Positions 29,176-40,230 are shown, numbered from the stretch's first letter. The stretch is DNA of 64,000 bases from CAVVAY01 sp963746465 (GCA_963746465.1 CAVVAY010000005.1:496001-560000), one strand, 5' to 3'. Numbers and translations are program-made. Notes: generated from the letters alone by a model not told the origin.

Positions 29176-30345
29176 CTACAGAACCGAGTCGGGAGCCCGG
29201 GCATCCTCCAGCCGTCCCAGTGCGAGCGCCATCCGCAGCGCGAGGGCCTGCCGGGGGTCCGCCGGGGCATAGCCGCAGACCTCGGTGACCCGGCGCAGCC
29301 GGTACCGCACGGTGTTGGGGTGGACGAACAGCGCCCGTGCGGTGGCCTCCAGCGACGAGGTCTGCTCGAGGAAGGCGGCCAGGGTCTCGACCAGCGCGGT
29401 CCCGGTCGACTGCAGCGGCCGGTAGATCTCCCGTACCAGCCGCTCCCGGGCCAGCTCGTCGCCGGCGATGGCCCGCTCGGGCAGCAGGTCGTCGGCCTGG
29501 ACCGGCCGTGGGGCGTCCGGCCAGGCCGGGGCGGCGAGCAGTCCGGCCACGGCTGCTGCCGCGCTCTCGCCGGCCGCGAGCAGGTCGGGCACGGGTGGGC
29601 CGACGACGACCGGGCCCGGGCCGAACTGGGCGACCAGCAGCTTGGTGGTGCGGACCGGGTCGACGTGGCCGCCGAGGATCGCCACCAGCCGGTCGCCCTG
29701 CACGCCGGTGAGGACGTCGAGGTGGGCCGCCCGGGCCACCCGCCTGATCTCGTCGACGACCGCTTCTGGCTCGGCGTCAGGCGTGTTCCCGACCACCACG
29801 ACCACCGAGTCGTGGCTGCCCCAACCCAGGGCGGCCGCCCGCGAACGCAACGAGTCGTCGGCCTCGCCGCGCAGCAGGGCGTCGACCACCAGGGACTCCA
29901 GCCGGGCGTCCCACGCGCCACGCGCCTCGGCTGCCTCGGCGTACACCTGGGCGGCCGCGAACGCGATCTCGCGGGAGTACCGCAGCACCGCTTCGCGCAC
30001 GACGTCCTCGTCACCGGGGGTGATCTGCTCGATCTGCTCTTCGACCACGGCGATCACGACGCGGACCAGCTCGACGGTCTGCTGCAGGGTCACCGATCGG
30101 GTCAGCTCGCGCGGCGCGGTGCCGAAGACGTCGGCGCTGATCGCCTGCGGCGCGTCCGGCTGGCGGAACCACTCGACGAACGCCGCGACACCGGCCTGGG
30201 CCACCAGGTTCACCCAGGACCGGTTCTCCGCGGGCATCGCGCGGTACCAGGGCAGCACCTCGTCCATCCGCGCGATCGCGGCGGTCGCGAGCGCGCCCAT
30301 GCTGGCTTCCAGGCGACGCACCGTGACTGCTGAGCGCTTCGGCAC
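29176..30345 (-). CDS. fasR: PucR/CdaR-type regulator, FasR-like activator of fatty-acid synthesis
   Basis: This 389-residue regulator has a variable N-terminal region, a GGDEF-like central domain and a C-terminal PucR helix-turn-helix (TSSLEATARALFVHPNTVRYRLRR). In Streptomyces a protein of this family, FasR, lies directly upstream of fabD and activates the fab operon; order and orientation here are the same. The GTG start appears leaderless (TACGCT ends 6 nt before it on the minus strand). No effector is visible in the sequence; acyl-CoA sensing is possible by analogy. Confidence 0.88.
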   Translation of the reverse strand: MPKRSAVTVRRLEASMGALATAAIARMDEVLPWYRAMPAENRSWVNLVAQAGVAAFVEWFRQPDAPQAISADVFGTAPRELTRSVTLQQTVELVRVVIAVVEEQIEQITPGDEDVVREAVLRYSREIAFAAAQVYAEAAEARGAWDARLESLVVDALLRGEADDSLRSRAAALGWGSHDSVVVVVGNTPDAEPEAVVDEIRRVARAAHLDVLTGVQGDRLVAILGGHVDPVRTTKLLVAQFGPGPVVVGPPVPDLLAAGESAAAAVAGLLAAPAWPDAPRPVQADDLLPERAIAGDELARERLVREIYRPLQSTGTALVETLAAFLEQTSSLEATARALFVHPNTVRYRLRRVTEVCGYAPADPRQALALRMALALGRLEDARAPDSVL

Positions 30346-30357
30346 CTGATCAGCGTA

Positions 30358-30376
30358 GTTGTCCAAGGGTGACAAC
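30358..30376. promoter_or_regulatory. Inverted repeat in the fasR promoter
   Basis: GTTGTC and GACAAC are spaced by 7 bp just upstream of the fasR -10, in the 78-bp gap shared with the divergent PHP gene. The position fits an autoregulatory operator or a site for another repressor. Confidence 0.4.
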
Positions 30377-30423
30377 CCCGTCACGCCGTACGCCGGGTGG
30401 CCGGTGTCGTCTACGGTCGTCCC

Positions 30424-31455
30424 GTGGCCCGAGTCGACCCCGTGGACGCCCTGCGCCGGATCGCCTTCCTGCTGGAACGCGCCCGGGCGGAGACCTACCG
30501 GGTCAAGGCCTACCGGGGGGCGGCCGACGCACTCGCGGCCCTGCCGGCCGACGAGGTCGACCAGCGGGCCCGGTCGGGCACCCTCACCGAGCTCAAGGGG
30601 CTGGGTCCCAAGACCGCCCAGGTGGCGGTGCAGGCCGTGGAGGGCGCGGTCCCGGAGTACCTGGCGACCCTCGAGGCGGCAGCCGACGGGCCGGTGACCG
30701 GCGGCGGGGCGGCCCTGCGAGCGCTGCTGCGCGGCGACCTGCACACCCACTCGGACTGGTCCGACGGCGGCAGCCCGATCGAGGAGATGGCCCGGACGGC
30801 CCGCGACCTGGGCCATGAGTACCTCGTGCTCACCGATCACTCGCCGCGGCTGACCGTGGCAAACGGCCTGTCGCCGGAACGACTGCGGCGACAGCTCGAC
30901 GTGGTCGCCGAGATCAACGAGAGGCTGGCGCCGTTCCGGCTGCTGACCGGCATCGAGGTGGACATCCTGGACGACGGCTCGCTGGACCAGGAGGACGAGC
31001 TGCTCGGCCGTCTCGACGTCGTCGTGGCCTCGGTGCACTCCAAGCTGAAGATGGACGCCGACGCGATGACGAGGCGGATGGTCAACGCCGTCGCCAACCC
31101 GCACACCGACGTGCTGGGCCACTGCACCGGTCGGCTGGTGACCGGGGGACGGGGCACCCGCGGGGAGTCGTCGTTCGACGCCGAGCTGGTGTTCGCGGCC
31201 TGCGAGCGGTTCGGTGTCGCCGTGGAGATCAACTCCCGGCCGGAGCGGCTGGACCCGCCCCGCCGGCTGCTGAGCCTCGCGGTCGAGGCCGGCTGCGTGT
31301 TCTCGATCGACACCGACGCGCACGCCCCCGGGCAGCTGGACTGGCAGCCCTACGGCTGCGAGCGCGCCGAGGAGTGCGCGGTGCCGCCCGAGCGGGTGGT
31401 GAACACCCGGCCGGTCGAGGAGCTGCTCGCCTGGTCCGGCCGCCACAACCCATGA
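30424..31455 (+). CDS. Helix-hairpin-helix/PHP-domain phosphoesterase (PolX-tail-like)
   Basis: This 343-residue protein has an N-terminal pol-beta-like helical HhH region (residues ~1-75, ELKGLGPKTAQVAVQAVEG) fused to a PHP metal phosphoesterase domain. PHP motifs are DLHTHSDWSDG, LTDHSPRLTVANG, ASVHSKLKM, HCTGRLVTG and SIDTDAHAP. It looks like bacterial PolX without the polymerase palm. Probable roles are 3'-5' nuclease or phosphatase activity in DNA repair. GTG 30424 is chosen because TACGGT ends 6 nt before it (leaderless); GTG 30397 is the alternative. Confidence 0.86.
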   Translation: MARVDPVDALRRIAFLLERARAETYRVKAYRGAADALAALPADEVDQRARSGTLTELKGLGPKTAQVAVQAVEGAVPEYLATLEAAADGPVTGGGAALRALLRGDLHTHSDWSDGGSPIEEMARTARDLGHEYLVLTDHSPRLTVANGLSPERLRRQLDVVAEINERLAPFRLLTGIEVDILDDGSLDQEDELLGRLDVVVASVHSKLKMDADAMTRRMVNAVANPHTDVLGHCTGRLVTGGRGTRGESSFDAELVFAACERFGVAVEINSRPERLDPPRRLLSLAVEAGCVFSIDTDAHAPGQLDWQPYGCERAEECAVPPERVVNTRPVEELLAWSGRHNP

Positions 31456-31503
31456 TCCACAGGGGACCGGTGCCACTTCCTGCGACCGGACCCCTGTGGA
31501 TCA
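31453..31503 (+). terminator. Hairpin overlapping the PHP gene stop codon
   Basis: TGATCCACAGGGG (31453-31465, including the stop) pairs perfectly with CCCCTGTGGATCA (31491-31503). An inner CCGGT/ACCGG stem narrows the loop. It is probably a terminator. Confidence 0.7.
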
Positions 31504-31567
31504 CGGGAATGGTCGGCAGAGGAGGACCGTTGCGTGAGCAACTAAATCTCTCGGGAGGATGGACCTC

Positions 31568-32335
31568 ATGGCACCGCTGACACCCTCGGTCGACGTACGC
31601 CGGTCCAGCGACCGGTTCGCCACCGACATCGGCTGGCTGGACTCCAAGCACTCGTTCTCGTTCGGCCAGCACTACGACGCGGACAACACCCACTTCGGCC
31701 TGCTTCTGGTGAACAACGACGACGTCGTGTCGCCGGGCAGCGGCTTCGAGACGCATCCGCACCGGGACATGGAGATCGTCACCTGGGTGCTGCGCGGACA
31801 GCTGGTGCACCAGGACTCCGAGGGGCACAACGGCCTGATCTACCCCGGTCTCGCCCAGCGGATGAGCGCCGGGACCGGCATCCTGCACTCGGAGAAGAAC
31901 GACAGCTGGCGGCTCACCGGCGCCGACGAGCACAAGGAGCCGGTGCACTTCGTGCAGATGTGGGTGGTGCCGGACGCGGCCGGCAGCAGGCCCGGCTACG
32001 AGCAGCTGGAGATCGACGACGCCGCCCTGCGCAGCGGACTGGTGCCGGTCGCCAGCGGCCGCCCCGACCACCAGGGTGCGGCAGCCATCTCGATCGGGCA
32101 GGAGCACGCGGCGCTGCTCGCCGGTCGGGTCGTCCCCGGAGGCGTCGTGAGCATCCCGGACGCGCCGTTCGTGCACCTGTTCGTGGCCGACGGCTCGGTC
32201 GACCTCGAAGGCACCGGGTCGCTGGAGACCGGCGACGCAGCACGCATCACCGGCGGTGCCGGTCAGCGGGTCACCGCCGGTCCGGCGGGGGCCGAGGTCC
32301 TCGTCTGGGAGATGCACGCCCGCCTTGCGGGCTGA
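31568..32335 (+). CDS. Pirin family protein
   Basis: This 255-residue bicupin begins with the family pattern SFSFGQHYDADNTHFG. Metal-binding residues are in ETHPHRDMEIVTWV and in GTGILHSEKND. Bacterial pirins can be quercetin dioxygenases or modulate other enzymes, and some bind PDH E1 (aceE is 1.4 kb away, but that is only suggestive). ATG 31568 lies 9 nt after GGGAGG; the nearer ATG 31559 directly abuts the site and is less likely. Confidence 0.93.
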   Translation: MAPLTPSVDVRRSSDRFATDIGWLDSKHSFSFGQHYDADNTHFGLLLVNNDDVVSPGSGFETHPHRDMEIVTWVLRGQLVHQDSEGHNGLIYPGLAQRMSAGTGILHSEKNDSWRLTGADEHKEPVHFVQMWVVPDAAGSRPGYEQLEIDDAALRSGLVPVASGRPDHQGAAAISIGQEHAALLAGRVVPGGVVSIPDAPFVHLFVADGSVDLEGTGSLETGDAARITGGAGQRVTAGPAGAEVLVWEMHARLAG

Positions 32336-32347
32336 GCCTCGGGTAGG

Positions 32348-32773
32348 TCAGGACGTCGGGCGGCCGAGCAGGCAGAACGGGTGCCCGGCCGGGTCGGTGT
32401 AGACCCGGAAACCCCCGTTCTCCGAGGGTTGGTGCTCGTGGACCGTCGCCCCGGCGGCCAGCACGGCCGGCTCCTGCGCGTCGATGTCGCCGGCCCACAG
32501 GTCGAGGTGGAACTGCTGCGGGTGCGCCCCGCCGGGCCAGGTGGGAGTGACGAAGTCGTCGATGCGTTGGAAGGACAGCGCCGGCCGGCCGCCCGGGTTG
32601 TCGGGCGACAGGCCGCCGCCCGGCGGGACCAGCGTGGCCCAGTCGCGGTCGGAGCCGTCCTCGATCGGCCAGCCGAGCACCGTGCCGTAGAACTGCGCGA
32701 GCGCCAGGGCGTCCGGGCAGTCCAGGATGATCAGGTCGAGCAGGGGCTTGCCGGGTGTCGTGTCGTCGGTCAT
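32348..32773 (-). CDS. VOC/glyoxalase-like domain protein
   Basis: This 141-residue protein folds as two beta-alpha-beta-beta-beta modules. Typical segments are LDLIILDCPDALALAQFYGTVLGW, HLDLWAGDIDAQ and VYTDPAGHPFCLL. Such proteins bind metal and act on small electrophiles or confer resistance; no substrate can be named. It converges with the pirin gene (12-nt gap). Its 5' side faces the tandem hairpin repeat. Confidence 0.88.
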   Translation of the reverse strand: MTDDTTPGKPLLDLIILDCPDALALAQFYGTVLGWPIEDGSDRDWATLVPPGGGLSPDNPGGRPALSFQRIDDFVTPTWPGGAHPQQFHLDLWAGDIDAQEPAVLAAGATVHEHQPSENGGFRVYTDPAGHPFCLLGRPTS

Positions 32774-32797
32774 GGCTGCACGCTAGGACGGACCACC

Positions 32798-32906
32798 GAC
32801 GAACCGCCTGTAGCCCTGCTAGCGACACCGCTATCAGGGCTACAGGCGCTAGGGACGGACGAACCGCCTGTAGCCCTGCTAGCGACACCGCTATCAGGGC
32901 TACAGG
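32798..32906. repeat. Tandem 49-bp hairpin repeat, two identical copies
   Basis: Two identical 49-bp units (32798-32846 and 32858-32906, period 60) each contain CCTGTAGCCCTG paired with CAGGGCTACAGG and an inner TAGCG/CGCTA stem around an ACAC loop. This makes a nearly perfect 40-nt hairpin. The second copy abuts the stop of the membrane-protein gene. They act at least as terminator-like structures. Confidence 0.9.
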
Positions 32907-33638
32907 TCACCAGGTGTGCTGGGCCAGGGCGGCGGAGACGGCCTGGCCGAGGAAGCAAGCCAGCAGCAGATAGATGAAGGCCTTCCCGCCGGTCAGCCGC
33001 CGGTCGCCGGGTTGGAACCGGTGGGGCGCCGGCACCGGGAGGACACGCGCCGCGGGCGACCACGGGGCTTCTCGCAGCAGCAGCCACAGCAGGCCGCCGT
33101 TCAGCGGCATCAGCAGCAGCCAGAACAGCGCCCACTTGGTCACCCGTCGCGGCTGCGGTGCGACCGGGATGGCGAGCACCAGCGCGAGCAGCACCACCGC
33201 GGCGAGTCCCGGCCAGCGCAATGGCAATTGGCGGCCGACGGTGTCAGGGGTCGCTGCCACGGCCTCGGTGACGACGTCACGGCGGGGGTCCGTCGCGGAG
33301 CTGCCCGGGAGAGGGGCGATCCGGTACCCGAGGTCCCCGACCCGCCACAGCACCGAGGTCCCGTTGCTGTCGCTGCCCGGCAGCCAGCCGGACAGGACGT
33401 GGGTCGACCGCAGATCGGTCGGCGCGACGATCGAGACGCTCTGGACCCGGCCGGCGGCGAGGTCGCGTTGGAGCTCACCGAGGGTCGCCGGCCGCGGCAA
33501 CGTGAGCAGGCCGAGCAGCACGTCGAGGACCAGCAGGCCGACCAGCACCCAGCGGACCACGTCGACGGTCCGCGCCGCCCAGTCGGTGAGGACGAGGGCG
33601 TCGTCCCGTGGCGCTGCGCGGACGCCGATATCGCTCAC
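32907..33638 (-). CDS. Hypothetical membrane protein
   Basis: This 243-residue protein has an N-terminal membrane helix (~28-48), an extracytoplasmic region of about 85 residues, two closely spaced helices (~145-162 and ~170-192), and a final helix near the C-terminus (KAFIYLLLACFLGQAVSAALA). I do not recognise the family. GTG 33638 is preferred to an in-frame ATG at 33656 because GGGGGTG precedes it. It is downstream of aceE on the opposite-gap side, same strand as the VOC gene. Confidence 0.65.
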   Translation of the reverse strand: MSDIGVRAAPRDDALVLTDWAARTVDVVRWVLVGLLVLDVLLGLLTLPRPATLGELQRDLAAGRVQSVSIVAPTDLRSTHVLSGWLPGSDSNGTSVLWRVGDLGYRIAPLPGSSATDPRRDVVTEAVAATPDTVGRQLPLRWPGLAAVVLLALVLAIPVAPQPRRVTKWALFWLLLMPLNGGLLWLLLREAPWSPAARVLPVPAPHRFQPGDRRLTGGKAFIYLLLACFLGQAVSAALAQHTW

Positions 33639-33686
33639 GGCCACACCCCCGGGCACAGCGTAGGGCTTCGGGCCGAGGAACGGGTC

Positions 33687-36428
<2,742 letters not shown>

Positions 36429-36557
36429 GAGGCCATCGTCCCTCCTGAGCGCACGAGGCGCATCCCTACCCCCCGGTAACCCCTTCCCCTCGCACGCCGA
36501 CGGGACGAGGGTGAACTGACGGAACATCGCGCCGGACCCACCTTGAGGAGGTCGGCC

Positions 36558-36749
36558 ATGCAGGCATCGGCCGGAGACCACCTGCACGTCCACGCCCGGA
36601 CCGTCGGTCAGCAGGACCAGATCGGAGAGATCCTCGAGGTCCGCGGGCCGCAGGGCGCGCCGCCGTACCTGGTGCGCTACCCGGACGGCCACGAGACGTT
36701 GATGTACCCCGGCCCGGACGCGGTCGTGGAGCCGGTGCCGCACAGCTGA
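36558..36749 (+). CDS. DUF1918 family protein
   Basis: This 63-residue protein matches the DUF1918 pattern: MQASAGDHLHVHARTVGQ, then GEILEVRGPQGAPPYLVR and YPDGHETLMYPGPDA. It is a small SH3-like beta domain of unknown function. A GAGGAGG ribosome site ends 7 nt before the ATG. It lies divergent from aceE across a 129-bp gap. Confidence 0.9.
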   Translation: MQASAGDHLHVHARTVGQQDQIGEILEVRGPQGAPPYLVRYPDGHETLMYPGPDAVVEPVPHS

Positions 36750-36773
36750 CCGGTCGTCCACCAGACTGCCCGG

Positions 36774-37184
36774 ATGGACAGCCGTGTAGTTGACGTCAGG
36801 ACCGGTGGCCGCGAGGTGGTGCTCGACCTCTCCCGGGAGTGCGAACAGTTCCTCGACGCCGTCGACGCGGGCGAGGGCCTGCTGCACGTCTGGGTGCCGC
36901 ACGCCACCGCCGGCCTCGCGGTCCTCGAGACCGGCGCGGGCAGTGACGAGGACCTGCTGTCCGCCCTGCGCGACCTGCTTCCCGCCGACGACCGGTGGCG
37001 ACACCGGCACGGATCGCCCGGCCACGGGCGGGACCACGTGCTGCCGGCGTTGTGCCCGCCCTACGCCTCGGTGCCGGTCGTCGAGGGCCGGATGGCGCTC
37101 GGGACCTGGCAGTCGGTGTGCCTGGTCGACCTCAACGTCGACAACCAGGTCCGGCAGGTCCGGCTGTCCTTCCTGCCCGGCTGA
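36774..37184 (+). CDS. YjbQ/UPF0047 family protein
   Basis: This 136-residue protein has the family signature HVWVPHATAGLAVLE near residue 42 and GHGRDHVLPAL, followed by MALGTWQSVCLVDLN. Members can show weak thiamine-phosphate synthase activity and their true role is uncertain. CAGACT ends 6 nt before the ATG (36762-36767) with no ribosome site, so a leaderless mRNA is likely. Confidence 0.92.
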   Translation: MDSRVVDVRTGGREVVLDLSRECEQFLDAVDAGEGLLHVWVPHATAGLAVLETGAGSDEDLLSALRDLLPADDRWRHRHGSPGHGRDHVLPALCPPYASVPVVEGRMALGTWQSVCLVDLNVDNQVRQVRLSFLPG

Positions 37185-37296
37185 CGGCGCGTCCTTCGGA
37201 ACGGCTTGCGCCGCAGCCCGGGGACGTGTGGACTACCCGCCAAGAACCCGGCCGCGCGGCGGTCGGGGCACCGCACGTGGACGAGGGAGGCACCGG

Positions 37297-37722
37297 GTGA
37301 CTGCGACCGCGGACAACGCGGGAGGGGATCGCCTGGCCGGACGGCTCGGTCTGAGCCCCGGTCAGGTCGTGCAGGAGCTCGGCTACGACGACGACTGCGA
37401 CGAGGCGCTCCGGGCCGCCGTCGCGGCGCACACCGGCAACGCGCTGGTCGACGAGGACCACGAGGACGTCGTCGACGTCGTGCTGCTGTGGTGGCGGGAC
37501 GACGACGGCGACCTGGTCGACGCGCTGGTCGACTCGCTGATCTCCCTCGATGACGGCGGCGTCGTGTGGCTGCTCACCCCGAAGGCCGGCCGGCCGGGGC
37601 ACGTCGAGCCCGGGGACATCGGCGACGCCGCGCCCACCGCCGGGCTGCACCAGACGAGCAGCATCTCGGCGGCATCGGACTGGTCCGGCACCCGCCTGGT
37701 GACCCGCCGGTCCGGTCGCTAG
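37297..37722 (+). CDS. DUF3052 family protein
   Basis: This 141-residue very acidic protein matches the actinobacterial DUF3052 family: GDRLAGRLGLSPGQVVQELGYDDD near the N-terminus, then VVLLWWRDDDGDLVDALVD and VWLLTPKAGRPGHVEP. The family's function is unknown. It is commonly near aceE and an AhpE-type peroxiredoxin in actinobacteria, as here. GGGAGG precedes the GTG by 7 nt. Confidence 0.9.
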   Translation: MTATADNAGGDRLAGRLGLSPGQVVQELGYDDDCDEALRAAVAAHTGNALVDEDHEDVVDVVLLWWRDDDGDLVDALVDSLISLDDGGVVWLLTPKAGRPGHVEPGDIGDAAPTAGLHQTSSISAASDWSGTRLVTRRSGR

Positions 37723-37737
37723 CCGCCCTCCGACGCG

Positions 37738-38697
37738 TCAGCCCGGTACGCCGGGCAGCCGCCGCACCAGGCGGCTCACCCCGCGCAGGTTGCGCACGGC
37801 CGACCGCAGCGCACTGCCGCCCGGCAGGCCCGGGACCGCCTCGACGATCGGCGCCAGGGCGAGCAGCCCGGTCACGTGGTGCAGCCGAAGGTCGCGGCGG
37901 GCCAGCATCGGCGCCACCGCACGTCGTCCGGCGGAGGCGTCCAGCAGGTCGGCGGCGCTGCCCTGGACCGCGGGCCAGGACGGCGGTACGGCGGGCAGCT
38001 CGAGCGTGGTCCAGTTCCCCCTCGCCGCGGCGAATGCCCAGCCGCCCTCCGTCGAGACGCAGCCGGCCCCGGCCGTGATGTCACACCTGGCGGCCAGCCC
38101 GCCGGTCGTGTCGACGAGGGCGGCGAGGCCGGCGGAGAGCAGGGCGGACGAGGCTGCCCGGGCGCCGGCCGGCGCGAGGTCCAGGGTGTGGACCGCCAGC
38201 TCGTAGGCACCGGCCGCGACCAGGGTGCCCAGCGGGAGCGGTCCGAGCACCGAGCGGACCGGCCGTCGCCCGAGCACGACGGCGTCCGGGCCGGCCAGGA
38301 ACTCCGCGACGTCGTCCCGCGAGGCCTGCAGGGCGGCCAGCACCTCGCCCCGTGGTGCGCCGCGGCGCGCCTCGAGCACCGCCTCGTTGTGCGCGTCCTG
38401 GTCGAAGGTCGCGGCGCGGTGGTCGGCCCAGTCGGCGGCGTCGGCCAGGTCGTCCCGCTCGGCCTCGTCGCGCATCCGGTGCAGCGAGCGGCTACCCGGC
38501 CAGGATCCGAGGTGCACGCAGACCTGCCGGGCCTGCCAGCCGTCGAGGCGGCTCGGGCCGTCCAGGTCCAGCTCGGCGGCCATGGCGAGGAACTCGTCCC
38601 AGGCGGGCAGCACCAGCTCGGCGAGCTCGGCGGGGTCCCACGAGGCCAGGCCGAGCTCACCCTCGGAGGGCGCGAGAGGGGCGGTTGGTCCTGACAC
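37738..38697 (-). CDS. Maleylpyruvate isomerase/DinB-like family protein
   Basis: This ~319-residue protein has an N-terminal four-helix MDMPI/DinB-like domain (DPAELAELVLPAWDEFLAMA, DGWQARQVCVHLGSW) with a possible metal-binding His. A second alpha/beta domain follows. Members use mycothiol or bind metal, but the activity here is unassigned. GTG 38697 has AGGA eight nt upstream; ATG 38706 in the same frame is an alternative. The gene is divergent from the peroxiredoxin across only about 34 bp. Confidence 0.75.
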   Translation of the reverse strand: MSGPTAPLAPSEGELGLASWDPAELAELVLPAWDEFLAMAAELDLDGPSRLDGWQARQVCVHLGSWPGSRSLHRMRDEAERDDLADAADWADHRAATFDQDAHNEAVLEARRGAPRGEVLAALQASRDDVAEFLAGPDAVVLGRRPVRSVLGPLPLGTLVAAGAYELAVHTLDLAPAGARAASSALLSAGLAALVDTTGGLAARCDITAGAGCVSTEGGWAFAAARGNWTTLELPAVPPSWPAVQGSAADLLDASAGRRAVAPMLARRDLRLHHVTGLLALAPIVEAVPGLPGGSALRSAVRNLRGVSRLVRRLPGVPG

Positions 38698-38731
38698 AAT
38701 GGACATCCTGCCAGCGAGGACGGAGGACCCG

Positions 38732-39190
38732 ATGACGCTGTCGATCGGAGACGTTGCGCCGGACTTCGAGCTCAAGGACCAGCACGGCCAGTCCGTCCGG
38801 CTGTCGGCGCTGCGCGGCAGGAAGGCGGCGCTGGTCGTCTTCTACCCCTGGGCCTTCACCGGCGTCTGCGCCGGGGAGCTGGGCGCCCTCCAGGAGCAGC
38901 AGCACGAGATCCTCGGCGAGGACGTCGTGCTGCTCACCATCTCCACCGACCCGATGTACGCGCTGCGGGCGTTCGCCGACCAGCATGGCTACACGTTCCC
39001 GCTGCTGTCCGACTTCTGGCCGCACGGTGCCGTCGCGTCGGCCTACGGCGTGCTCAGCCAGGAGGTCGGCACCGCCCTGCGCGGCACCTTCCTGGTCGAC
39101 AAGGACGGCGTCCTGCGCTGGTCGGTGGTCAACGCGATCCCGGCCGCCCGGGACATCGACGAGTACAAGAAGGCGATCGCGGGCCTCTAG
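38732..39190 (+). CDS. ahpE: One-cysteine peroxiredoxin, AhpE type
   Basis: This 152-residue peroxiredoxin reduces peroxides at peroxidatic Cys46 in FYPWAFTGVCAGEL. No other cysteine is present, so it is a one-Cys enzyme recycled by mycothiol or another thiol, like mycobacterial AhpE. GGAGGA lies 5 nt before the ATG. tRNA-Val follows 12 nt after the stop. Confidence 0.93.
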   Translation: MTLSIGDVAPDFELKDQHGQSVRLSALRGRKAALVVFYPWAFTGVCAGELGALQEQQHEILGEDVVLLTISTDPMYALRAFADQHGYTFPLLSDFWPHGAVASAYGVLSQEVGTALRGTFLVDKDGVLRWSVVNAIPAARDIDEYKKAIAGL

Positions 39191-39202
39191 GCTTGCCGAC
39201 GA

Positions 39203-39276
39203 GGGCGCATAGCTCAGCTGGTCAGAGCGCCTCCCTTACAAGGAGGAAGTCGGCGGTTCGAGTCCGTCTGCGCCCA
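39203..39276 (+). tRNA. tRNA-Val (TAC)
   Basis: Acceptor GGGCGCA (39203-39209) pairs with TGCGCCC (39269-39275), and the discriminator is A. Anticodon stem CCTCC/GGAGG encloses CTTACAA, giving TAC. CCA is not encoded. Its 3' 22 bases recur at 40208-40229. Confidence 0.96.
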
Positions 39277-39277
39277 C
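39255..39277. repeat. Left copy of a 23-bp direct repeat at the tRNA-Val 3' end
   Basis: The 23 bases covering the T arm and 3' acceptor of tRNA-Val plus one base are repeated exactly at 40208-40230. This is the arrangement left by integration of an element at a tRNA 3' end (attL/attR). Confidence 0.6.
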
Positions 39278-39421
39278 CGAGAAAATTGCAGGTGGTAGGT
39301 GGAGATGGTCCGTTGGCGAGGTCTGACCCGCGGTGACCTCGGCGGCACGGCGAACTCGCCGCTCGCGATGCCGGGCGGCGTGGGCTGCCCGACAATCGAT
39401 CATGGTGCCACGAGCGGACAG

Positions 39422-39592
39422 CTAGCGGTCTCGGACCAGGCCGGCCAGTTGGTCCCGCAACTCCGGTGTGACGTCGACGCCGTGGACTTCCTTTGCATGA
39501 GGGGCGACCTGACCCATGACCTCGTCGGTCGACTCACCCTGGACTACGGCGTCGCAGTCGAAGCCGGCTTCCCGGCACACCAGTTCCTTCAT
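39422..39592 (-). CDS. DUF1059 family small protein
   Basis: This 56-residue protein begins MKELVCREAGFDCDAVVQGE and continues with EVMGQVAPHAKEVHGVD, the DUF1059 pattern (conserved CxxxGFDC start, EHAxxxHG-like middle). Function is unknown. A perfect GAGGAGG ribosome site lies upstream of the ATG. It lies inside the segment flanked by tRNA-Val repeats. Confidence 0.85.
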   Translation of the reverse strand: MKELVCREAGFDCDAVVQGESTDEVMGQVAPHAKEVHGVDVTPELRDQLAGLVRDR

Positions 39593-40120
39593 GAGACCCT
39601 CCTCGGCTGGACAGCAGCAGTCTTACGTGAGGATGCGCTGGTGCCTGTAGTCGAGGCAAGAGGCACGCCCAGGCGGAGTGCACGGAGCCCCAGGAGAGGC
39701 CCGCGCCGCCGCCGGGGGGGTGGCAACGACGCGGGCGCTTCGGCCCCCTGATGCGTCCTCCGGCCGACCCCCCAGGCGGTCGGATTACGCTGCCGCGGGC
39801 GGTGACTGCCCTCGAAGCGGCCGCCGAAACGACGCGAGGTACGTAGCATCCCGTCGTGGGGGCGATGGTCACCCCTGATGGCTGGCGGGCCAGGCGCCGG
39901 GGGAGTCTGGAGCAGCCTGCGCCGGACGATTGCGCTGCGCTCAAGGAGGATGTCGAGTTCTCGACTGGCCGGCGGTTCAGTGCCGCTACCTACTCCTGCC
40001 CCGATGACCGCGTCGTGGCGACCGCCACTGGCCTTCGAGGTAGCGCCGGCGCTGGTGCGCGTCTGTGCCAACTACTTGCTAACAGCGTCAGCGGCCCCGG
40101 CGGACTGTGACGAAACCTGA
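39593..40120. other. Gene-poor stretch inside the tRNA-flanked segment
   Basis: No recognised gene is seen. The only candidate is an 84-codon GTG frame at 39856-40110 (+), with TAGCAT ending 6 nt upstream (39844-39849) as in leaderless genes here. Its product (VGAMVTPDGWRARRRG start) resembles nothing I know and may be chance. The rest is low in coding character. Confidence 0.4.
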
Positions 40121-40229
40121 GGCGCATAGGCACCGGTCAGGGGTAGAGCAGTGGACCGGTATGGCCCGCAATGACCCCTGGGCATCCGTCTGACACGCAC
40201 GGAGCCGGGTTCGAGTCCGTCTGCGCCCA
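40121..40229 (+). pseudogene. tRNA-Val-like remnant
   Basis: The stretch begins GGCGCATAG, like tRNA-Val, contains GGTAGAGCA resembling a D arm, and ends with the exact T arm and 3' acceptor of tRNA-Val. The middle does not fold into an anticodon arm of normal size and the total is about 109 nt, so it is not a working tRNA. Confidence 0.5.
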
Positions 40230-40230
40230 C
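40208..40230. repeat. Right copy of the 23-bp tRNA-Val direct repeat
   Basis: Exact copy of 39255-39277. It could be attR of a small or decayed integrated element. No integrase gene remains between the copies. Confidence 0.6.

Noticed and set aside
32798..32906. Possible mini CRISPR array
   Set aside because: Only two units, each an inverted-repeat hairpin, spaced by 11 bp and with no cas genes.
39255..40230. Intact integrative element
   Set aside because: Less than 1 kb, with no integrase, excisionase or replication gene; at most a remnant.
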